From: Syngnathus acus
Lineage: Eukaryota > Chordata > Actinopteri > Syngnathiformes > Syngnathidae
Reading direction: 5' to 3'
Assembly (NCBI RefSeq): GCF_901709675.1
Contig: NC_051108.1
Coordinates: 5,180,631-5,244,630, forward strand
DNA: 64,000 nucleotides
The position numbers and the translations under genes were made by a program. Below, piece by piece: positions 56,765 to 64,000 of this stretch. A model generated the notes under the pieces. The model searched no databases and was not told the origin of the DNA. It saw only the letters and a program-made list of their open reading frames with translations. Position 1 is the first letter of the stretch. Every line of letters starts with the position of its first letter.

Positions 56765-59610
56765 ATGTCAGTTGTGTCTTCACCCACCGCCGCCGCCGCG
56801 GTGAAAAAGAAGCACGTTCGCTTCGCTAGCATGGACGACGAGCAGGAAGAGGACACCTTGTTCGACAAAAGGAAGGACGCGGAACGAGGCGGGCTGAAGA
56901 GTGCACTCAAGGCGACCAAGAGGAAAACGAAATCGGGATGCGGCGACGAGGTGAAGGTGGTCGGAGGGGGCGGATACACGTCGTGCGGCCGCTGGATGGT
57001 CAGCCTCACTCTCTGCGCATCCTTTCTCGGCCTGGTAAGAAGACATAGTCGTTGAAGACGTGTCATAAATAAAATCAAATGAGATCATTTTTTTCTGTAC
57101 ATCAAAGTGTGACAAGGTAGCAGGGGCGTAGAGGGCGAGGCATCCTGGGGGGGCATCACTACTGAAGGGGGTCCATATGATGTCAATCAGCTTGGAGAAA
57201 GAGGATTAATATTCTCACCTAAATGTCTTCTTCTCCATGACTAAAAAAATACGATAAAAACACAAATGTTTAGGATTATCATTGTCACTTAAATGTTTCC
57301 TGCTTCCCCATAATGACATTGCATTTTGAGCGGTCGTAATTTGTTGCCTATCATTGCTAACTACTGCAACAATCTGAATTAAAATGATGTATTTCATGCT
57401 GTTTCAGTAAATGTCTAGCAAAAAAAAAAAAAAAATTCCACATGTGAACCTGGACTATATAATTTATGGACGGGCTAACGCGACTAGAGAAACACAGCTT
57501 CGTATGCCATTAATGCATTTAGGGACAAGAAATGATCTTTTGAGAGTTTCCAAAATAGTCCAACACATGCTACAGGTCGCACATTAAAGGCAAGTGTGCT
57601 AACTCGATCCGTTGAGCCACCAGTTGAACCAGTTTTTCCAATTTTGGCAGCCTTGTGCTAGAAGCTCTGCAACCTTCATAGAAAGGCTTACTGGTAAAAC
57701 TTGATCATATTGTTTGCAAAAGTAAAATAGTAGTCAAACACCGAAGAAGTGACGGAAGAAGGAATGTAAGATAACTGAGTGAAAACAATTGCAAGGAAAT
57801 AATCTCACTGAATCCCACATCAAATCAAGATCTTTGTGTTTCAGGGAATGGGGATCTCGGTCATCGGACCTACGTTTGAGGACTTGGCTTTCAACGTGAA
57901 GAAGAACATCAGCAATATCTCCTACATCTTTGTCGGCAGATCTGCAGGCTACATCGGTGGCTCACTTTTGGGAGGTGTCCTTTTTGACTGCATGAACCCC
58001 AATCTGCTGCTTGGTAAGCCCCGCCCACATGTCAGTCAGTTTTCTTAAACCAAATTTTGTTCTTCTGGATAACTTTGCCCTCCAGGTTTTTCTATGCTGA
58101 TCACTTCGTGTGGAATGTGCGCTATCCCTTTCTGCAAACATGCTCTGCTTCTCACTGGCTTCATGTCCAGCGTTGGCATCTCTATGGGGATTCTGGATAC
58201 AGGTAACAGGCAACAGCTAGGGATTCAAATTCGCATCATCACGTTGTAGAATTCAATTTTGGCTGCCATTTTGAAAAAAAAAAAAGCACAAAAAAGGAAA
58301 GACTTTGTGTTTTTTCTTGTCTTGCAGGTGGCAATGTTCTCATACTGAACACGTGGGGCGAGCAGGCTGGACCTCACATGCAGGCGCTCCACTTCAGTTT
58401 TGCGGTCGGCGCCTTTGTGTCGCCCATCATAGCCAAGCTGCTCTTCGGGCACAACGGCAACAGCAGCCACCTCACGGAAACCATCTTGAGCAACGCCACG
58501 TCCCCCATCGCAGCGTGGCCCATCGCCAACGACGATCACGCCATCCTCCAGTTCATCCAGAGAGGAGGCGGGGACCTCAAATCCATGTGGGCTTACATCG
58601 TAATCGGCCTGTTCATCCTCTTCACCTCCTTCCCTTTCTTCTTCCTCTCCGTCCGCAGCGACACGTCCCGTGACAAAGGTCGAACGTCCTCCGCAAAGCC
58701 CCTTGTGGCCAGACATCACACGGCGCTGGTCGTCCTGCTCTTCTTCTTTTTCTTTGCCTACGTTGGTGCCGAGGTAGCCTACGGCTCCTTCATCTTCACT
58801 TTTGCTAAGGATTACGCTCAAATGAGTCAGTCCCAAGCAGCCGGGCTGAATTCTTTATTCTGGGCGACGTTTGCTGCCTGTCGGGGGCTGGCCATCTTCT
58901 TCGCTTCTTGCATGTACCCAGGCACCATGATACTCTTCAGCCTGGTTGGCTCGACGCTGTCCTCCCTCTTCCTCTGCCTCTTTAGCAAGGACAAAGCCAT
59001 GCTGTGGATTTGCACCGGTTTATACGGAGCTTCTATGTCCTCGACATTCCCCAGTGGGATTTCTTGGTTGGAGCAGTACACCACCGTAACGGGCCGCTCA
59101 GCGGCGGGATTCGTGGTGGGCGCCGCCCTGGGCGAGATGGTGTTACCAGCTCTCGTCGGCTTCCTGCTCGGGAAGATTCACGGACAGCCCTTGCTGATGT
59201 ATCTGTCGCTCATCACGGCTACCTTCACCGCCATTCTTTTCCCGGTTATGTACAAGCTGGCCACCGTATCCGCCGGTCCCATCAGGAAACGTCACAGGAG
59301 GTGCCGAGCGGACGCCGACGACAGCGAGTACCGACAGGCGCTGCTGGATTCAGGAGCCGTTGACGAAGAGGAGGAGGAGAACGAGGCCGATCAGTGGAAC
59401 GATGCAGACTTTGAAGTCATTGAAATGGACGACACGGCAAGTCTCAGCGGTTCACCCAATAAGGAGGGGTCTCCCTCAAATACTAACGGTGACGGTGGTG
59501 TGCCGACCGAACCTGCAAAAGGTTCCCCATCTGTCGACACCATCTCCCTCGTGGGAGACTCACCCAAACGCAAACTGATGCTCTTCCCTAACAGAGTCAA
59601 GAGAGACTGA
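56765..59610 (+). CDS. mfsd4b: Sodium-dependent glucose transporter 1 (MFSD4B/NaGLT1-type)
   Basis: MFSD4B (NaGLT1, KIAA1919) is a major-facilitator sugar transporter of epithelial membranes. Four coding exons join in phase: 56765-57034, 57845-58013, 58086-58202 and 58328-59610, giving 612 aa. Recognisable stretches are GISVIGPTFEDLAFNV, FVGRSAGYIGGSLLGGV, GFMSSVGISMGILDTGGNV, LNTWGEQAGPHMQALHFSF and VGAFVSPIIAKLLFG, followed by six further hydrophobic helices. The last exon holds over two thirds of the protein. Compared with human (about 518 aa, from memory), the N-terminus carries a soluble lysine- and glycine-rich stretch of about 75 residues and the C-terminus a long acidic tail (DEEEEENEAD...). 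NSS and NAT sequons lie in the loop after helix 6. It sits between the Ig gene and convergent rev3l, as expected from synteny. Confidence 0.95.
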
Positions 59611-60013
59611 AAACCCATCCTTTCCAGATTCTTCAACACCTTGATTTGTCCGTAGCCTGTGTAACCTGATGAGATGTTTACTTGCACAAGAAGTTAATTC
59701 ACTGTCTGGCCAGAAATGTATATATTGTGTGCCTTTACCTCATTCACTGGCAGCCCAGTTCAAATTGATCTTGTACTTTTGTAGCCGTCAGTGGCAGCGA
59801 ATGAGTTAATTATGTCTCCATTTAAAAAAAAAAAAACGATGTGCAGATGTCACGACTGGGTGCCAGTTCTTATGTTTAGAAGTTAAAGCGAGTATAGTTT
59901 CTATTCATCAATTCTCTATCAGTGAAGGGTCCAACACTCTTTTCACACTGCACTTATCAATGATGGTCACATTGGGCTGATGCAGCAACATTCTCCAATT
60001 AAAATTCTACAGC

Positions 60014-60019
60014 AATAAA
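60014..60019 (+). terminator. Candidate mfsd4b polyadenylation signal
   Basis: AATAAA in ctacagcaataaaccaac lies about 400 bases after the stop codon. It is the first clean hexamer in the 3' region. Confidence 0.5.
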
Positions 60020-60118
60020 CCAACCAATGGGAAGAGCCTCCCTGTTACTTCCTGTCATCCTTACGCTAGGCTCTGGGGCAAATGCAAAAGAAACCCAAGT
60101 GCTGTGATAGTTTACAAA

Positions 60119-60278
60119 AGGGGTGTCAAACTCTTTTTTTGGCGGGCCGCATTGTAGTCATAGCTTCTTTGGGAGAGCCATTATGACTCAACCCAAATAA
60201 ATGTATGAACACCTCATATTATATACAGTCAAAGCTACAAAACAAACTGACAAATAACTCGTTTTCAAATCAGACGAG
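60119..60278. repeat. hAT-like element, truncated left half
   Basis: It begins aggggtgtcaaactc and continues with gcgggccgcattgtag and the ctacaaaacaaactgac block, closely matching 11017-11336. It breaks off at cagacgag, where the copy at 11.1 kb continues. The right end is missing. Confidence 0.7.
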
Positions 60279-60310
60279 TTGTTAGAAACCCTAGCTTCCA
60301 GGGGCGTCGA

Positions 60311-60488
60311 CCTCCAGTCCTCGAGGGCCGCGTTCCAATATGTTTTCCAAGGTACCCTCGTTAAACACACTTGAGTGAAAAGTTCAGTTCATTTTCATGG
60401 TCTGGAGGAGCCTAACTTTTCACGCAGGTGCACTTAACGAGGGAATCTTGGAAAACATGTTGGAACGCGGCCCCCGAGAACTGGAGTG
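60311..60488. repeat. Inverted-repeat element with ~60-bp arms
   Basis: The left arm (cctccagtcctcgaggg ... cgttccaatatgttttcc) is mirrored by the right arm (ggaaaacatgttggaacg ... gagaactggag). About 60 bp of spacer separates them. It is a small non-autonomous DNA transposon with long inverted ends, located directly after the truncated hAT-like copy. Confidence 0.75.
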
Positions 60489-60965
60489 GAACAGGGAGTA
60501 CATCTTAAAAAGGTGTTTTGACCTGCAAAACTGATTAGAATAAATCTAACGTGATCAATTAACTTCTATTGAAATAAACCTGATAAGACTTCTACAGCAT
60601 TTGCACAATAAATGATCAAAATATGACTTTTTTGGCCAGGCAGTGTTGTTTGGAAGCTACATTGGCTGATGGAAAATCAGTGCCTTGCACAAGGACAGAT
60701 TGATGTTCATAAAATCCAAGTAAGCTGCAAAGATTGCATCCGACTTGTTCAAAACTGTGCTGATAGCTGTAAAAATGTGATTGTTTTCTCCATATTTGGT
60801 GAAATGTTTTTTGTCTTGTGTGTGTGCTGAGTGCAATTAAGTGTATCATCACTGTGATCCAACCTTTTATTTTAGAAAAACATTTGAATACAATGACTTT
60901 TTATTATATCAATTTCAACCCACAGCAATATCCATTAAAAGAAAAAAAAAGTAAAGAAAAACATT

Positions 60966-60971
60966 TTTATT
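60966..60971 (-). terminator. Candidate rev3l polyadenylation signal
   Basis: The plus-strand tttatt reads AATAAA on the minus strand, about 610 bases beyond the rev3l stop. Other AT-rich hexamers nearby are possible, so the choice is tentative. Confidence 0.35.
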
Positions 60972-61583
60972 TTTACAAACAAGAGTCAGATCTGAACATG
61001 TTTGGATGACAGCACAGAAATGCACAGAGACAAATTATCAAAACACAGTATTGCACCAGTCCCAAGTTAAAAAACAAAACAATTTCACACTAGATGAGCA
61101 TGAATACAATCAAAATGGCATCCCTGAATAGAATGTTTAAAAACAGCATTCAGGCTGGGGATGTAATTGGTTTTATGCTGATATAGTGACAATGTACTTA
61201 TGAATCATACAAGGTTTATGTACATTAAACTGGAGTCCAAAGTCCAATTATTATTAAAACAGGTCACAATTATGTGTGGCTGTCACAACCCACACCAGAC
61301 TCAGTGACTGGGGTGACTGTCATTTTAGTTGTTTTTTTAGGAAGCTGAAGATAGCTTTAATCAACAAATAATCATAAAGACATACACATGCCCTATGAGG
61401 GAGGCTCAAAGCAGACAATACTGTACTTGTATAACAAATACTGTTAGTAGTTAACAATGACACAATGACAACCCAACGAGGTTATCAGGTGAAGCACCAT
61501 TGAAATGTTTCAAAATGAACACTGAGATGATAGCGGCGAATCTGCCATTTTAGCACCAAGTGAGCCGTGACGTCGGGTGGCCA

Positions 61584-63942
61584 TCACAAGTCGTCGAGCA
61601 GCTGTCGCAGGTACGGCGCCTTGGAGAGCTGCCTGCTCACTCGACCCAGCTTGTAAAGGACGGGACAGTCCAACGACACGCACGGGACCTGGCGCTCGGC
61701 GCAGCCGCTGCAGTTCTTGCAGATCTACGGGACAAAACATGATCGCGGTTAGAACTTTTGCCGCTCGTAAAAAATGCACGTGATTTTTAGTTGACCTTGA
61801 GTAACTGCTCCTGTTCTCTCTCCTGCTGCCTCATGTCCTGATGGAGGGTGACGACCACGCGTTGCGGCGACGCACGGCACCGCGAGCACACGCCCAGCTG
61901 GGTCAGCTCGTCACACACGGGACAGTGCAGCGTGGTGAAATACTGTGAAATGGTGCCCTTCCTGGCCACGTCCTCTCCGCCGAAACCAGACGAGCACGAG
62001 GCCTTCTGGATCTGGCCAAAAAGAGAACCTTTCAATAAATTGACCTGCAGGGGGCGTGTGTACTCTGAAATTGCCACAAAGCAGCACTTTGTGCTCTTAA
62101 CGCCCTCCTTTGTGCTCTGTGACTCTGATGAACAGGAAACGGGAAGATCCGCTTTCTCCGAGCAGCCTTACCCTGGGAAGCTCCTGGTACCAGCTGAGCA
62201 CGTCGACGCCAATCAGCTGGAACATGCGGCCAAGCGGAGGCAGGATCTGCTTGGTGATGTAATAGGTGGCGTTGAGGCGGAGGCCGGGGTCCTGCAGCAC
62301 TTCCAGGGGCCGACGGACCAGCTGGATGAGCGGCAATCCGGGCATCCCGTAGACAATCACGTAGGGGACGCGCTCGCCCACGCGAGGCTCCAGGCGACGG
62401 TCGTATGCCATCATTCGCCTGGACCAATGACAGCCAACCTTTTCACATACCGACTACTGTATCTAACAACTTTCATTTTCTTAACGCGGAATCATAATCA
62501 AGCCTCCTCGAAATGCAACTGAAACTCCAAAGCATACTTGATTATTAGTATGCATTGGTTTTGCACACAGAAAAACATCAGACAAGCCTGACATGATACA
62601 AAAAAAAAAGGATTGAGCACTGCAGTGTCAATCCAGTCTTAGAAACCTGACATGCTCAGCCATTAAAAGCATCGTTGCTAGGCAACAGGATTGGCTACCG
62701 TGTGTGGCCAGACAATGAGCAGTAGGAGGATTCAGAGCAACAGCACGAGACAACAAGGTGTTTCTTGGTCTCCGACACACAGGCTAGTCATATAACAGAG
62801 CTTGAATCATTAGGAATTGCTTCTTTCATTTCATTTCCACACACCTGGTGAGTTCCAATGCCGGTACGCAGGCACCAGGCCGATAGGAAGCGCTGCCTCG
62901 ATATTCCTTTGCAAAGGTTAGGTCCTGCATGCTGGCCCGGCCGTCCAGAACCTTCACGCACTGGCGTTGAACAAACTGCTTCACCTGGCTGATGTCCCGC
63001 GTCTCAAAAAGCAGCTTGATAGAACGTTCCAGAATCTGAACAGGACACAAAAAGGATTATTTTCATGAAGAGTGCAAGATTTGTGTCAAGTTCAAAATGA
63101 AATAATGACGAACACAAAAGATGAAAATGAAGAGCTGAGAATGAACAAACACTTGACTAGTTTGCTGGATTAGCGCATGACGTGTAGGGCTGGTTTTTCC
63201 CGTTACCTTGGAAACAGCCGGGCAGCCATCACGTCGCACCGTTTCAATTCCTTTGGCGTCAAACACCGGCTCCTTCTGGTCAAGGCTCTCGTACATGTAG
63301 CCCACATAGCGCTTCTTTGTCTGGAGCACGCAGGGCAGGTAGACCTTCTCAAATTTGAGCTTGACTGGCTTTGGGTTGGTTGCAGTCACTGCCTCGGCGA
63401 TCTCATCGCCAATCTTAAAGGCCTGCTCTTTGGTGGCGCCTTTTAACAAAACAAACATGCTGCACAACAGGAAGCATCTTGTTATTTTCGGTCTTTGTCA
63501 AAAAGGCTAGCTAACGTTACAGAAAAAAAAAAATACCTGTCAGTGTCTCCATACACAACACGTGCTCCCCACTTTTTTGTGTCATTGACCATCTTGATGG
63601 CCCTCTCCAAAGTTTCTCGTGCTTTATGGACTATGCTGTCACCCACCTGAACACACATGAATCTATTTTTATTATTTTTGTTACAAAAGCAGTTTAGCAA
63701 AATGTCCGCATCCTCATATTATTTAGTGGTTTTACCTCAACGCTGGGCATGCGTCCAGAATAGTTGGCGGCAGCGTAGCCAAAGGTGACGTTGGCGATGA
63801 GCTTAAGTCCGAGCTGGCGGGCATGCAGCAGCTTCATTAGCGCTTTTTCCTGCTTGTAGGTTTTCATGGATTGCTTCACCATGATACGCGTGTTGAGGAT
63901 TTCCTCCAGCATGCTGGGAAGGACACCTTTGCGCACAGACGA
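61584..63942 (-). CDS. rev3l: DNA polymerase zeta catalytic subunit, C-terminal seven exons
   Basis: REV3L is the B-family polymerase of the translesion complex Pol zeta (with REV7, POLD2 and POLD3), extending primers past DNA damage in the nucleus. Exons on the minus strand, in order, are 63736-63942, 63537-63646, 63207-63459, 62845-63035, 62172-62418, 61796-62011 and 61584-61724. They join in phase to 454 residues and a stop; the 5' exons lie right of the window. Visible motifs are KLIANVTFGYAAANYSGRMP (polymerase motif B region), YGDTD/S (motif C catalytic aspartates, split by an intron), KKRYVGYMYE, the zinc-type CysA motif CPVC...CSRC, and the CysB motif CKNC...VPCVSLDC that holds the [4Fe-4S] cluster and docks the accessory subunits. 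The end KAPYLRQLLDDL matches human. All eight metal-ligand cysteines are kept. Confidence 0.97.
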
Positions 63943-64000
63943 CTGCAGACAACACAGATGAGAATAGTAGGGATGTAACCACTCAAGCAAGCCCCATTTT

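Larger units (their letters stand above)
59611..61583. other. Convergent mfsd4b / rev3l 3' region
   Basis: This 2-kb interval holds both 3' UTRs. It contains a hAT-like fragment (60119-60278), an inverted-repeat element (60311-60488) and candidate poly(A) signals for each gene. No other coding sequence is supported. Confidence 0.5.

Overview
The window is vertebrate nuclear DNA from a ray-finned (teleost) fish. The evidence is compact multi-exon genes with GT-AG introns, many MITE and hAT-like repeats typical of fish genomes, a tRNA-derived SINE, and a gene order matching human chromosome 6q21 as known from general knowledge: CDK19(-), AMD1(+), RPF2(+), SLC16A10(+), MFSD4B(+), REV3L(-). A zinc-finger-family N-terminal fragment at 34.7 kb resembles families common in percomorph fish, perhaps syngnathids; that lineage guess is weak.

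Layout. 1-12.1 kb: first four coding exons of cdk19 on the minus strand, with MITEs in the introns; the rest of the gene lies left of the window. 13.0-21.9 kb: complete amd1, with a TATA box, a cap-proximal MAGDIS upstream ORF, nine coding exons, and an in-frame open extension of 128 codons after the stop. 22.1-29.0 kb (minus): a gene I do not recognise, with an N-terminal hydrophobic segment, a Thr/Asn-rich stalk made by about 29 tandem copies of one small exon, and a C-terminal galectin-like domain. 30.2-34.3 kb: complete rpf2. 34.7-35.3 kb: a two-exon fragment of a zinc-finger protein N-terminus. 37.2-50.7 kb: complete slc16a10, whose 9-kb first intron holds a SINE and other repeats. 54.0-55.7 kb: an unrecognised five-exon gene for a probable GPI-anchored protein with three Ig-like domains. 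56.8-59.6 kb: complete mfsd4b. 61.6-63.9 kb: last seven exons of rev3l (minus), encoding the polymerase C-terminus and its metal-binding motifs; the rest lies right of the window.

The conserved genes are housekeeping or transport genes kept together by ancestral synteny, not an operon-like pathway: a Mediator kinase, polyamine synthesis, 60S ribosome assembly, an aromatic amino acid/thyroid hormone transporter, a sugar transporter and translesion DNA synthesis. Two lineage-restricted candidates, the galectin-like exon-array gene and the Ig/GPI gene, sit inside this conserved block. Both look like secreted or surface glycoproteins with internal repeat expansion, and they are the most promising undescribed content. 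GTF3C6, which lies between AMD1 and RPF2 in human, was not found; the galectin-like gene occupies that interval in the opposite orientation. Exon borders were set by hand from GT/AG signals and reading-phase continuity, and no alignment or transcript search was run.
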